Assembly (NCBI GenBank): GCA_003344405.1 | Contig: NOWV01000035.1 | Location: 186,001 to 250,000, forward strand | From: Trichoplax sp. H2 | Lineage: Eukaryota; Placozoa; Uniplacotomia; Trichoplacea | Direction of reading: 5' to 3' | DNA length: 64,000 nucleotides | Shown: positions 22,456 through 36,600 of the stretch, piece by piece | Layout of the letters: each line of letters starts with the position of its first letter | How positions within the stretch are numbered: the stretch's first letter is position 1 | Translations under genes and position numbers: made by a program | The notes under the pieces: model-generated | The model's database searches: none | Told to the model about the DNA's origin: nothing | Seen by the model: the letters and a program-made list of their open reading frames with translations, nothing else

Positions 22456-25400
22456 ATGGCCCCATGGTAAGCTGCTAGTCATTTTTTTCATTGCAATGGA
22501 CAACGAAACGATATTTTGGCGGCGTTATAACAACTTCTTTTTCCTACAATCATTAGGAAAATCAATGAAAGAAATTATCGAAGAGAATTACGTCAATTAT
22601 CTCGTGAAAGCTCGACCGCTGACCATCCTCTGAGTGGTGTCACAGTAAAACAAGTAATATCCAACCCCCAATATAACAAGACTAAATGAATTAATAACCA
22701 TATCTACATCAATCGATATTCTACAATAATCACTACTCATTAGACTATACTAAACCATAGGTGTAGTTCTCCACACTAATTTCCAACGGCAGTCTTCATT
22801 CCAGCACAATACTGTACAGTAATAGTAGACTGCAATACCTGATAGATAGTACAAACTTGTTGACTTCATAATTCATTCATGCTGCAAGCCTCAAACAAAA
22901 ATAAACTCTTGTCCTTCAAAACTAATCTTACTTCATTATTTACGCATATCATCAGCTTCAAAACGACCCCAAGAAAGGGAAAAGTAGCGCAACTAAAACT
23001 AAAAGTAAATCAACAGTTCAAACGAGGTCCAACCCGTTGGATGGCAATGATCCATTGTTAGTTACTAGCTCCGATCCTCTTTCATCAGCTATTTCGGACC
23101 CCTTGTCTGCAGCTACCAACGCCGATCCTCTATCTGCAGTCCATACCAAAGATGAGGTAAGATACTGTATGCAATGGCTATTTTATGCTCATGGACAATG
23201 TTATTTTTAACGGTTTTGCGGTTGTTATTCCGTTAAGGCGTTGTAATCATATTCTATTCAGTCTAAAATAGGCTACTTTAATTACAGAATAATTGTACTT
23301 TGAGCTCAATTTATTCATCTACTGTATAACAAATTCTTAGGTGTACGAGCAAAAGCAAAATTAGAGCCGCCACGCTATTATTTTGCTAAACTTCTATGAC
23401 TCCAACAGCTGATTTATGCGTACACTAATTGATTATTGCGTTTCGTACAGTATAAACTATTTCCTAATACGAACAAGAAATTATAACCACTTAATTTCAT
23501 TTCTAGCCTAAGCAGACTGTGTCATCGATAAGCATAAATATCGATGCGTCCTTATACTGTACAGTATATACAGTACTGTAAATTGTACGTAAATAGGTGT
23601 TCTGTAGATACAGTATGAAGATCGCTAGTTCCGACTTTAATCATACTATATCCATATCCACATTTAATAACACTGTACGTACGGCGTAGACGTGTGCAAT
23701 CTACACTATGTAGTGCAGTACAATATTGTGTTACTGGTCCGTTGTAGCTCAGTTTACAATTACAAAGCAGCACACCATAGCACTACTCGATCTTGAAGAT
23801 TGCTGTTCTGTTCGATGTTGTAATCATGTATTCATCGAACATAAAGCTACTCTATGAATAGGAAGCAATAAACGCTAATTTAAGACGCATATCGATACTG
23901 CTTAGCATAAATTGTAAATAAATTATTATTTACTTATTGTTAATAGAAACGAAACAGAAGCGGAACTGACGAAAGGATTCAAGATGAGAAATTTCTTTCT
24001 TGGAAAGACAAAAGAATTGCTATTTTAAATAAATACACAACCACGGAAAAATTATCTATTGCTACTGTATGTTAAAATCTTAATACAAACTAAATAACAT
24101 TGAAATTGAAATTATCAATACCGTCATGAAATAGTCGGATTTTAAATAGTCATTTTGTTTCTTAACTATTTTTGATGCATCTTTAGAGCTTCTTCACTGC
24201 TGATGACAAGGAAAAACGTAAGTTATTGACCTTGATAGTCTCACGGGCTACTTGTGTACTAATGGTGACCTGATAACATAAGATTGCAAACACATTAATG
24301 ACAGTACTTAGTCTTAAGTCAATGTAAATTATAGTATTCTCATTACTATGATTAAGATTAAGGATATATCGATTTCAATCATACTTTCTTGACAACAATT
24401 TAAAAGTTAAAGGAAATCAAGCCGTCACTACGGTTGAAGGAAAGGTCAAGCAACGATTAGAAGAACTAAACAATTTAAATGAGGTTAACAAAATATTGCA
24501 TAAATCGGGATAACCTTAATTCAATTTGTTTAATGAAATAAACTACCCGTTATCTTTAATTCATCAATCCTATCACTCTCAGTTTAGAGGCATAGTAATT
24601 AATTTTTACCGTATTGCATCATTTAAAGAATGACACTATTACTTCATTGGTATTAGTAGTTAAGTTATTTATTAACTTTTTCATTAGGACTCAGCAAAAG
24701 AATTATTAAATCTGAACCAGAATGAATTTATCCAACACATCGATAATATGAATCAGGTATACATAAATAGAGCATAACTGCAGTAAAGCATTACAATTCA
24801 TACCCGATTAGTAATCAAATTGTGTCACCTCTTTCAGGCATTAATTAACGCATGGGAAGCTGATCAAAGAGTTAAGACTTTAAAAATTGCTATTCAAGTA
24901 AGTTATAGCACTGTATAATGAACTGGACATACTGTACATGAATATGAGTTGTAGCGTTCTTGCTGCTAACTTTGCACATTTGTACCGTTTACGATGGATT
25001 ATACAGTGTGCGAAATTACTCAACGACGTTTCGGTTATACAATTTTATCCTAGCAAATTTGTGCTAGTAACTGACGTATTGGATACGTTTGGTAAGAAAG
25101 CCAACTATTTTTACTATAGTTGTATTTTTTCATTTATGAATTAAGAAACTTTGCTAAAATTCTTAACAAAGAAGACTCTATTATAACGTCTGTTATCTTT
25201 GGCTATGATGTAGGTTTTCTAGTTTACGATCGGCTTCGACGCAAGTCGGCTGTTATCAATCCAAAAAGTAACAAATTATCTGAACTACCAGGTATAGTAT
25301 TCTAATAAACACTATTACCAAATGGCTGGCCTAATCAAATACTTTAAATAACTCCTTTTTTCGGTAGCTTAAATACCAATATCGTCATAACTTACAGTTG

Positions 25401-28400
25401 TTCGAATCTGTCTCTTACAGAAAATTTCTCACCCAATGACGTACCTGACCAAGCTAAAGAAACTTGCAGAAATTGGTTTTATAAAGTTGCTTCAATTCGT
25501 GAATTAATTCCAAGATTGTAATTACACTTTCTACCAATCCTACTACAATAGTATTATGCAAATTAGCTGTTGTCATCTAATTCCTAACATTAATCGTCTC
25601 GTAGTTATTTAGAATGTGCCATACTCCGCTGCTACAAATATATATCATTAGAGTAAGAATTTTGTTTCATTAGTTTACCAACATACTTGTAATAAATAGT
25701 ATAATTAATAGAACTTTGAATGACTGAGTAATATTTCTTTTTCTCACTAAATTGCTCAGTGAGCACAAAAGGGTATTGATTAGGCTCGCACGTACGATAG
25801 CAGGAATTGGTGACCCTTTGGTTGCTGCTTACGCTAGAGCGTACCTATGTCGAGTTAGCATCATAATTAACTGCATTGTAATTCTAATTCTATTTCACTC
25901 AACTAATTTATGTTGCTGTTAAATATCGGTAGGTAGGGATTCTTGTTACTCCTTCCTTACGAGATTATTGCAATTTATGCCTAACAGATTTTTTTAAAAC
26001 ATATTCTCAGGTAACTATAATAAAATCTAAAATCTATTTACGATTATCAAGTACGCCTTGAATACATTTTTTTGTTGTTATTCATATTTTAGTTATCATC
26101 TGATGCCGTTCAAAATACACTTGCAAGTCAAGGCATAGGTAAAATACTGAACCCAATTCATTAAAAACATATGCAATCGATCGATATTATACAGACTTTT
26201 TGGATTATTCCATACTAAGGGTTAGTCCAGTATTTCGACCTCTACTCACCTGCGGTTGAATGGGTTCTAAAATGTTGTCAGCACGATGCTACAGACGTAC
26301 GTTAAGTTCTTACATAATAAAAGTCATAGCTTTTATAGTGCTATAGAAAAAAATATTTTGAACATTAATTGTTATAGCCTTTAACTCAAAGTATTATATT
26401 ATCCGTCAATATATGTTTAGGTTGCTTTAGAAAAATCCTTAAGTGTGTACAAAAAGGAATGCAACAGGTTGGAGACTGTATCTTAAAATTTATCATGCAT
26501 ACAATTAGAATCTACTAATTATTTCTATTATCAATCCCAGTGCACTGGTCTTAAATAGCATGCTAGTCACACTGAAGGCGGAATTTGTCTCTAAACGGTA
26601 ATAATACAATCTTATTGCTAGATAAAAAAAGTCTCAAATGATTACATTATCTTTTTTCTTATTATTTTTTATGCAGTAGCACTAACACATCTGTATATTT
26701 CTGGGTTTTTTAAATTCTACAGTGCTCAAGAATTTGTCGAACTAATCAAAGGCTGTGTTGAGTCTGGCTTTTCAAAAGTAAGATTTTTACATAACGGCTA
26801 GAATACAGTGCGATGATTTCTTTTCGGATTAATGGTAAAATTTTATCGTAGCATAATTTATTTGCCAATTTTGGCATGTCCTTGATTGAGTATCCACCTA
26901 TGGAAGACCAGAAATTACCTGTTCTCTCAGAAGTAAGCTTATTTTTGATCAAAATACCTTATGCAAGTTACATAACATCCTTTCATGAACAATCTATTAC
27001 TCATTAAGGTTTGGAAAATTGTTATGAAATACAAGGATCCTGCGGTAATGAAAACCCTCATCTATGATCAAATCCTTTTGATTTGTAGATAAGTTCTTAA
27101 TATTAAAACTACTTTATTTGATGATCGTAGGACTATATGGCCTGCGCTTCTGTTTGGATTGAATATCCTGCGAAATACTTTTCGGTATAAACTATTTGTA
27201 TGCGCTTTACGTCTAACTATTTCATACATGTGAGCGCTTTCGTAACGCTCACACAGCATTACACTTCTCACATAGTTATTATTACCCCATACACGAGAAC
27301 ATATTTCCTGTCCCATATATTTAAGACTTATTTTAAATTGAAACTGCAGGTTCGTGAAGTGAACAAGTTATTAGATGACATTATTAAGCATTTACAGCCA
27401 GACAGGGCGTTTGAACATTTTTATCCTCAGGTATGCGCAGCCGGACCAATCTATGTTATATTACTTTATTAATCACTTTAAACTGCTAAATAAAATAATG
27501 TACCAATATATGAGCATTACAGTTCACCTTAATTTTAAGGACACAAAGTTAACTCATTGAGTAAGGGACTCAGTGTATAGCTTCTATACACCTCCTAATG
27601 CTTATTAACCTTCTTTTTTAATACCTTCTTAATTAGTTGCACTCAATCGTAATAAGAATGCTAGATCATTTACATGACTTCAACGCCATCTTTTCAATGG
27701 TAAATTGTTTAATATTTCTATAAATTATAACTACTGTAAGCGCCCTGCCAGCATAAGAAAATTTGCCTCTGTTGTTGGAGTTCAAAAATGTCAAATTCTT
27801 CATTATTATTATTATTCTAACTTAATTAGGATAAATTTTTACCTTTCCTCGATATGTTTCAAAAAGATTCTACGAAGCTTGAAGTGTTTCGTATTATTAT
27901 TGATTGTTTCAATAAGTACGTATAATTTAAAATCCCTTTATTGAAACATCTCTTAGCCTATCGCTTATGACTCTAGTTTGAGCTAATTAGGATTCGCTAA
28001 TACTATAGGTATCAAGAAGATGCAGTTAATGATCCTATGGTCGTAAATGGTTTAATATTTGTGTCTAAATCGCTTCATGATTCTGTAAAGTAAGTGTCAT
28101 TCTGTAAGCATGAGTTTTAAGAGAAATTCTTAGATCTACCAAAGATCAGTGATAATCTCATCCATACTAGAAGAATCTAAACCATTCCCTTTTTCTAAAG
28201 TTCCTTAGCCTTAGAAGATTCGAAAAGAGAAATAAGTAACCTTATCACAGCATTCATACAGAAGGTATGTGTAAATTTATTACCTACTTTCAAGAAATCA
28301 TTTACCCATAGTTGACAACTGTACCAATGACGCCCATTAAGGTTGATTTTGGCCGAGATTTTGAGCAACAGTTAAATTTCTATGTCGACGCACGCTCTTT

Positions 28401-30264
28401 CTTTACAGCGCTGGATGCAGTTGTAATACAGCTTGTGCAGGTAAGACCAACTACAAGGTTTACTCTATCACATTACGAAAAAAGGATAATTTCCTAAGAA
28501 ATTTATTAATCTAATAACTTGCTGTTATAGTGTTTTAATAGCTTAGCAATGAACACCTTGGAGGTTGTCAAAGGCTCGCATACCCATAAAACCTCATCCT
28601 TTGTTCGAGCATGCATTGCTAACTGTTTTATCACTATACCTTCGATAACTAATATATTTGACCGTCTCCAACTATATTTGTTGTCGGCAGAAGTAGCCGT
28701 AATCAATCAGGCATATCCACAAGGTATAATTAGAGTTTATAGTTATTTTAACCCTCCAAAAATATAGTAAAGAATTATTGATGTTATATTTTGACCGTTG
28801 AACATTTTGATATTCCAAGCTGATGATATTTTAAAAGCCACCATACAGCAACTTTTACAAATTCCTCGAACTATGGGTAAACTTTGCCTTAACTAGTTTC
28901 AGTAAATATTAAACTGTACTTTTTAATGTAAAGTATTTCTGATCATGTAATCTTCCATATTTGTGCATATTATTACTGTGCAGAAATTGATAATCGGATT
29001 CGATCTACTGAACCCAAAGTTTTGGACTACCTAAGCCAATTGTTAGGATTCCTCCAATATGTTCCGGTAAAATTATACATATTATCGAAATGAGAGCAGT
29101 ATAGTATTCGCATAAATCACAATAAAAATAAATAATGGACCGTAATATTTAGGATAATCCAGATCAAGGAGCTTTGTATCTACTCAAGGGCCTCCTAAAT
29201 GTCTTGCAAAAATACCATTGGGACAGTGATCTAGGAAAAATTAAAATGTATATTAAAACAATTGGACTACTATCCGCAATGTGCCAGGTAAATCTCGGCT
29301 TAATGTACAGTATTTGCTATTTACAGTTAGCAAATACAATTTAAATTAATAATTTTATTTTATATACATTATAGGATGGTTACTTGTATCAATTAAAAAA
29401 TGGTTAGTATGTGAGCATATCATATTACTGTTGTTGTGAACTCACGACCATGAATTTTACTTCATAAATATATCTATTGTAATAATTGTATTGGATATAG
29501 TCGATTCCAATGACAAATTATATGGACAAGATAAGAAATTTATTGCAGAAGTTTTACAAATAATTGATACACTGCATGAGGAAATTCGCCAATATATGCA
29601 ATCAATTTCTTCTAAAGAGGTACGTTGGTGCACGATTTCTATCTCATAGAACGATTACAGCGTCTACTGTAGCAATGGATTAGAACTTATTTTCAGATGG
29701 ATATATCTCGTCATTTATGGTTATTAGATCTTAGCAATATTAATACTCAAAAATACTAATCAATTATACTCCTTTTATTAGATATTAGCTGATGTTGCAA
29801 TGCAATATTTTCATTGGTATGTAAATATAACCTCCATGATTGTAATAATTTATTTGTAGCCTTACCAGCTAATGTTAATATTGGACAGTTTAAATTTAAA
29901 ATAGAGTAAAGTAAGGTGGGTAATTTGACTCGTATGGTATGAGGTATAATTAGATCTGTCTATTTTCTGTTTAACAGTATAATATCCCACGCCGATTTAA
30001 GTGATCAGCAAATGATGAGTTTTGCCATTAAATTATGGAACATTGTTAAGAAACAAGGTTGCGTAGATGCCAAAGTGATCGTAAGTATGAAGTAGACTCA
30101 CAAACAGGTCACGAAGTTCAATCGCTATGTACAGTATTTATTAAACTTTAGATAATCCAGTGCATCAAAAAATTTCTATTTAGAACCGCACGATAGAATA
30201 CCTCAAAGGTAAAGCAAAGCTATCGACTAGTGGAGCCTACGATCAACTTGTTAACAGCATTTAA
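22456..30264 (+). CDS. VPS35L: VPS35 endosomal protein-sorting factor-like (Retriever/Commander subunit)
   Basis: HEAT-repeat scaffold that, with VPS26C and VPS29, forms Retriever, which recycles membrane cargo from endosomes within the Commander complex. 37 exons join in frame to 964 residues (human about 963). First exon 22456-22466 (11 bases, MAPW), then 22557-22653, 22956-23156, 23947-24066, 24187-24217, 24407-24483, 24688-24756, 24838-24897, 25007-25091 and onward to 30184-30264. The start encodes [15 protein letters not shown] (human FPWHSRNRNYKAEF); a serine/DPL-rich linker ([14 protein letters not shown]) precedes YTTTEKLSI. Strong matches: [77 protein letters not shown]-terminus: [23 protein letters not shown]. 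All introns are GT-AG, mostly 60-200 bases, except 790 bases before exon 4. Confidence 0.97.
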
Positions 30265-30770
30265 AAAGAAGGCATCATAGCCATTAAAGCCATTAATAAA
30301 CTTGTATCATAAGAAATTGGAATCATAAAATGCAATGAAATCTTACAAAAATATGGCAATGATGACACCATTTTTTATTAGACCTTTATTAACTAATAAA
30401 CCATAATATTATAGTCGTAACAATAGTTTTACCAAAATCACGAAATGAATACTACTATCAGTTAAATTTTTTATCACAGTTTCTGGTAACTATAATTAAT
30501 TCTGCAGTACAATGCGTAAAATATCTGTGTAATTGTGTATGTACAGTGTCTTTCTTTACGATAATGCAATCCCTTCTGCAAACATTCTATTCATAAACTA
30601 ATTTTCAACAGAACCATAGGTTTAGGATAGGTTTATTTCAATTGTGTTAAAGTATTTTAGAACGAATGTAATTAATACTTCTAGGCATAGGCGTTCAATA
30701 TACATATGTATTTATATTGTCTATATATATACGGTTGAGCTAGAAATTTCTTTTTGTTTTAGTTACTATT
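30265..30770. other. Convergent spacer VPS35L / TLCD4-like
   Basis: About 500 bases of AT-rich sequence between two stop codons facing each other; it must hold both 3' ends. Nothing else is recognised. Confidence 0.6.
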
Positions 30771-33627
30771 TTAATCTTTTAATTTTTTCGCCGTATTATC
30801 TTTAAACAACGAAGTCACTATCTTGAAAGCTCCTCGAAGCATTTTGTAGAACCAATAACAGTTCAGTACATCAGCAATAGCTGGTAGAATGATCAAAGCG
30901 AACACTTCTAAACTTGTCATAGCATTCAAGACACCCGTTTGCCAATAATGGTACATAACATGGTACTGAATAGGCGCGAGACACAGTCGCGATAGGAAAA
31001 ACGAAGCAGTCATCAATAGTCCGTTGATGACGTAGATGGATGTTCCTCTTTCATATTTACAAGCATCTAAGAACCACCTAATTTGAAAAGCAAGGAGGAA
31101 ATAAAATATAACAGTTTACATAATATCCTTACTTAACAAATTCCAAGCTATAGAAGCAGTTATACAGGATGCAGTATTCAACTGTAAGAATTGAAACTAC
31201 AAGATTAATTTTCGATTGGCTATAACATGAATTTAGGTTATTCATTAAGACAGTAGCGCAATGCACACTATTACCTTTGATTGACAAAAGGTGTCGATGC
31301 CTCAGATAACATTCTGAGAGCCGATATATAAGGTGCTATTCCTCCAGCCTAAGTGTATTGATTATAATTATGATTACAAGACTAACTGTTACAGAAATAT
31401 CTGGATTTGATTTTGAAAAGTTAAGATTAAGCAATCAATCGTTACTATGGTAATTACAATCTACCAGTTGAACTTGGCATCCTAATACGCCAATAACATG
31501 ATGTATTATCATTCCGATATCATGGAAGGCATTATAATACCATAAAATAATAGCGAGATCTTGCGCAGGTAATGGTTCACCCGGAAAAGTATAAGAAATG
31601 AAGACATTAAAGAAATAGATTTATCGTAAGAATCTTATTCACAAACTTTTTCGTGTCTTTAATTATTCATTAACAAACGACAAATACCTGCTATAAAATA
31701 CCCATAAGAAATCTGGATACTGGCTTCAAGTATTGAAGGATTACCTCTGAAAATGGATTGAGTAGCATCGATATTACTTTCTGGTATTGGCGTCACCGTA
31801 CATAGTACCATAAGTGATAGCAATATTGTGGCACTTCTTGTACAGTGTACACAACAAAGTGTATCATATAGTGCAGTCCAGTATATACTACAGCTAGTTG
31901 ATTTTACATAGTTTTAGATTCTAATTATCTTCAATATGAGTCTTGAAAAATTCGATTAAATTTTATTGCTTAAAACTTTTTATAATTTTTATATAATTTA
32001 ACTGAATAGACTATTGTTAAATACAGTAGTAATATTTCATCTAGTAAAGTGTAAATTACTGCAGTACATAACTATGTAGCTATATAAGTGAGATCATAAA
32101 AAATAAAAGTTACACTTTCGCAAACCCAGAGAACTGAACCTTGCATATGATTTTGTGCAGAATTGTGATGATTGGATGGTACAGACCAATGTGAAATGAT
32201 AGCAAAATATCTTTTTACTACGTAACAGACACATAGTACCTTATTAGCCTGTGCAATTATAATTACCACTTTGATTCCATATTATTAATTGTAACAAACC
32301 ATACTATGCAAGTGACATGATATCTTTCTATTTTGCAATAACGAAGATAATTACTATAGCTTTTACGTAAAATATCGTACATAATGAATTAGTTTCATTA
32401 ATGTTGGCAGTTTCCATTTTAGCACTTTTCGTTGGATCAAGTATACTTGTATAGTATCTAATTTGAGTTACAGCTAAAATCCTTACCGAGGATGATAAAG
32501 TGGAACCTGATCACCCAAAGCTATTGTACCACAGCAGATAATAACAATGACAGCGTGAATGTTAGAATAAATCCTATAATTAGAACAGCATGAATTATAT
32601 ATATTATTGGTGTATTAAAATTTTGAACTCAGAATATGAAAGAAAACATAGTTAAAGATAGCCATGCTACTTCTCATGCGATTTTAGAATCTACTCTGTA
32701 AAGTAAATCAAGGTCACAACTAATTTCAACTCGATTTGCTGGATTATTACAACTAAAATGGAATATCATCACTAAGAGCAATATTAGTATATATCGCAAC
32801 TTGCAGTGCAAGCTTCACCGAGAAATTCTAGCTGACATGTTACAATAATAGGTAGATTATGTAAACCTAACTTAGCAGTTATACTGCATTTTGTATCTTG
32901 CAAGCGCAAATGTAGACTAAACTATGTAGATTGATTGTAAATATCGTTATAGCATTGCAGTTAGTTATCCAGTTGATTCAATATGAAGCGTATTGATAAA
33001 GTTGTGAAACTGAACTATGAATTTTTAGTTTTCGCATTTTAGAGAAAAAATTAATCGTACGCAAAATATAATTTATTGATCGTTTATTTCTATACGTACA
33101 TGCACATTATCTAGAATCTCACGAATAAAAATACAAAATATTATAAATCCTAACAATGGTGTAGTATGGTCTATGCGTGTTAACTTGAGTTTGCACTACT
33201 GTATTACGTGTGTTATTGTAATGATATAAATTTTACTGTATTGTGTAGGGAAGTTAGTTCTAATTTTTATATCCCATTAGATTGAGTAAGACGGTAATTT
33301 ACTGCATTTTATCATCACTGTAATAGTTTAAGATGACAGTACTATTTGTATCGTCGATTGCATGTACTAAAAACTTACGCAATCTCTTATTTATTTATAG
33401 TTAATACAATCTTAAGTAGTAAATTATGTCGTAGTTTTATTGAATAATAACCCTCACCTGGTATCCCATTCGACTTGTTGGTAGAATGTTAATCGACTAT
33501 AGTAAGACCAGCATATACTTGATATATACCGGCTTAAAAAAAAGAGAATAAAAAATGAAACGCAACTGACAGGAGCGTAAGAGTTCTTGTAATCAAGAAG
33601 ATGTCGGTAAATCTGCTGATACTCCAT
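30771..33627 (-). CDS. TLCD4: TLC domain-containing protein 4-like (TMEM56) membrane protein
   Basis: Multi-pass membrane protein of the TLC (TRAM/LAG1/CLN8) superfamily; these proteins act in lipid synthesis or sensing, and the role of TLCD4 is poorly known. Six exons: 33458-33627, 32487-32573, 31688-31776, 31465-31559, 31275-31348 and 30771-31077, giving 273 residues (human 263). Exon 1 has a hydrophobic segment VSFFILFFLSRYI and ends FYQQVEWDTR (human KKKIEWNSR). DLAIILWYY and HDIGMIIHHVIGVLG match the family core (human DLSIIILYW and IMHHCASLYAY) with the paired histidines. STPFVNQRWFLDACKYERG matches human SSPFVNQRWFFEALKYPK. Further hydrophobic segments (INGLLMTASFFLSRL; VFALIILPAIADVL) and a basic tail ending KKLKD follow. 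The start is the ATG at 33627 that opens the exon frame. Confidence 0.9.
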
Positions 33628-36600
33628 TGATTTCCTTCATTCAGTAAAAAACCAATCAGTACGATCGAAAGACAGATGGATGTTATTCCTATAGACGAAA
33701 ATCAATTGATAAGATACAGCGATCATGACGATCATTTAATGTATTAAAACTATTAAACTACTTCGATTATCGTCAATGTGAAATGAAAAAAAAAACCAGT
33801 AGTATCCTTTATACGGTCGGCTAATATTTCCTACCGCCGGGTTAATAATTCGGTTATCCATCAAAGACCCAGTTGTATACTGTAAACTATGAAATGTATC
33901 GCCAAAATAGCCTATGACTAAGTAATGAAGCTGAACATATACAGTGAAATGATGCACTGATCAAAGGTCGAGTTGTGTTAGCCAATCAATCATATGGTGT
34001 TAGGTGATGGAATTGGTGACAAGGACAAGGGTAAGCTAAGTTTGCAAATACTGTAGATAATTTATCATACTGTAAATGAGCTTTTCGTTTCACGTTAAGA
34101 TGGTTTGTATAGATGACAGATGACAATACCTCTTACAACTAACTACACAAGAATGATATCATGAAGCACGAATGCATGATACATCAAGAAATTGCATAAC
34201 GGCGACATCCAGCAATGTATTTAATTGGATAGAGCAATATGAATGACGAACTCCTATCAGGAATATAGAGGTTTGTCCATTTTTACAGCCATGGGTGGCT
34301 GTTATCAAGGTCAAAATCAAGATAATAATATTGATTGATTGTTCAATATGGTCTGTCCTATCCAGATTGAAAACTGTGCAAGCTGATCAATAGAAATACA
34401 TACAGTACAGCGATGAGCTATATAAACATGAACTTGAAGAGGGTTTGAAGACTACTGCGAGCCTTTCTTCCATCATTCTATTCCAATCGAATCTAGTAAA
34501 GTCAGTTGATATAACTGCGGTGCAGTAAATTAGCGAGAGAATTTATAGTAGCAATCCTAACAACATGTAATGGATAGATTGTCATATAAAATATCCATCT
34601 ATACAGTATATACTATATATATATAAATATGCAAGGGGCACCTCCCTCTTCTGTAATTCAAGAGTATCCTTTTCAAAATAAAAGGATACAACCACTCATC
34701 CAGCACAAGTATTGATCTCGAATGAATTCCATTGATTCAACATGGTGTGTCTTATCATTTTTATTTGTACTTACAGTATCTAATCTAGCCATTTTAACTG
34801 TTATTGATCGCTGTAGATGAAAGAGATGATCCATTTTGACTTTGGGATTGAGATGATATCATGGCCTATAAGCTATGAAACGAATAGCACCCTCGCGCCC
34901 ATTTGCAACAGTACCCAACCTACTTTAGTGTACAGTATCGACCAGCATTCAGTCTATACTACAGTCTGTAGAACTACCGTAGTTTTGGCATTACAATATA
35001 CTCTAGTCAGGTAAATAAGCGAAATTAGACTTGCAAACTTACCTATAATAAAAGTTACCAATTCTCTCAATAATATCCACAAATCAATTGTCTTTGCTGC
35101 AAAATTTCCAATCTATCGCTCCTACAAGTTGTATTCAGCCAAGATAGGCGATCAAAACCGATAATTAGAATGACTTTAGCTTCAAATGGTGGCTTTCCAC
35201 GGCGTAGTAGATTGCTTTTTTAATTAATGAGCCGAGACACTACCACTTGCAAGGTAGAGCATCGTCCATCGAGTCCCGTCCCGTCCATAATGAATTCATA
35301 CTTCCTTCATACATGGCCAACACTATTGCAATTTGTATAGGATTGGAGTCTAGCGAAAGCAATAGGATGGCATACGCCTCTCGCATTGCATTATGGGAAA
35401 GACAGTATGCTATTGTAAATCAATAAGAGAGATCATACGATAATTAATTAAAAAAAATAAAAAAATAAAAAAATTTAGAATGGCTCAATCCCAAACAGTT
35501 AACTGTTTCTTGCTGTGGAATATCACGTGTTTATTGCATGCTAACTGGCTCTAAATAAAATATCAGTTGTCTGCCAGTCCTCTCCAAGTTAAACAATGTT
35601 AATCAAGTAATCCAAGACTGGCAGTATTTTACAGATACAGTACTGTACTATACGTTATCCAATAGCTCACTGTAAATACAAAAAATAACATACCGAAAAG
35701 ACGGACCTAAAATGGCTGTTCAGTCAAAGACTTTGTGGAGACAGGGGCAAAAAATGTGCAAGCTTTTCATCTTCCTGCTCATTCTACTGCACTACTCTAA
35801 CCTTGATTGTCTTGTTAAACCTGCCAGCTCTTGATGTGTGCCTGGCGTAGCCAACATAGGGTGCGCTTGCAGACATACTCTATGAAATAATTGAAATGAC
35901 TAACAAAATACTGTAGTCAAGCTGTCAATTTGAACCAAACTGAAGGCTTGTCCGATCCTACTTTTATAGTGAGTAAACACTGGTTTATATGCGTTGAGGA
36001 ACGTTCTACTCAAGATGGATGTTAAACATCAATTTACAGCACTACCGTACTCGAAAGAAGAGACATACGCGTAGACTGAGTGGATACGATCATTAGCCTG
36101 CTTTACTGGCTATACTAGCGATGTAGAGCCGACATTTTTACCATTCGGTCGGTAATCGCATGGTAATCTGTATAGTTTCAACCAGTGACTTCTAAGACTA
36201 AGACGAGTCCGTGTAAGCCCCTGCTTTTAGCCATGCATTCCAACAACTTTTCATAAATTGGCGTAGGTCTACTCTACAGTTTTGCACAACTCTACGACTG
36301 CGCTCCAAATTAGCTGCCAGGTTGATTTCGCACAGTACGATGTACAGTGACAATATCTGCTTCCAGCATTTGCATTTACTTTAATACAGTACAATAAATC
36401 TCTCGTCTTCAATTCATACTAGATCTCAGCAAAGGATGGTATATTCGTTCCCATCCTCACTGTTTTTTTTTTTCCTGATTTTCTTCCCCTTCCAAGTCCT
36501 GAACACTAGTTACTCTTTCCATTACTCGTATGCACTTTATACAGCAAGTAACATGATCAATGACAAGGTCCCTTAGGGATCCTGCAGTTGCAATGTTGTT

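Noticed and set aside
35215-35290. Possible tRNA-like segment (ACTTGCAAGGTAGAGC ... GTCCCGTCC)
   Set aside because: No consistent acceptor stem and no GGTTCRANNCC T-loop; could not be folded into a cloverleaf.
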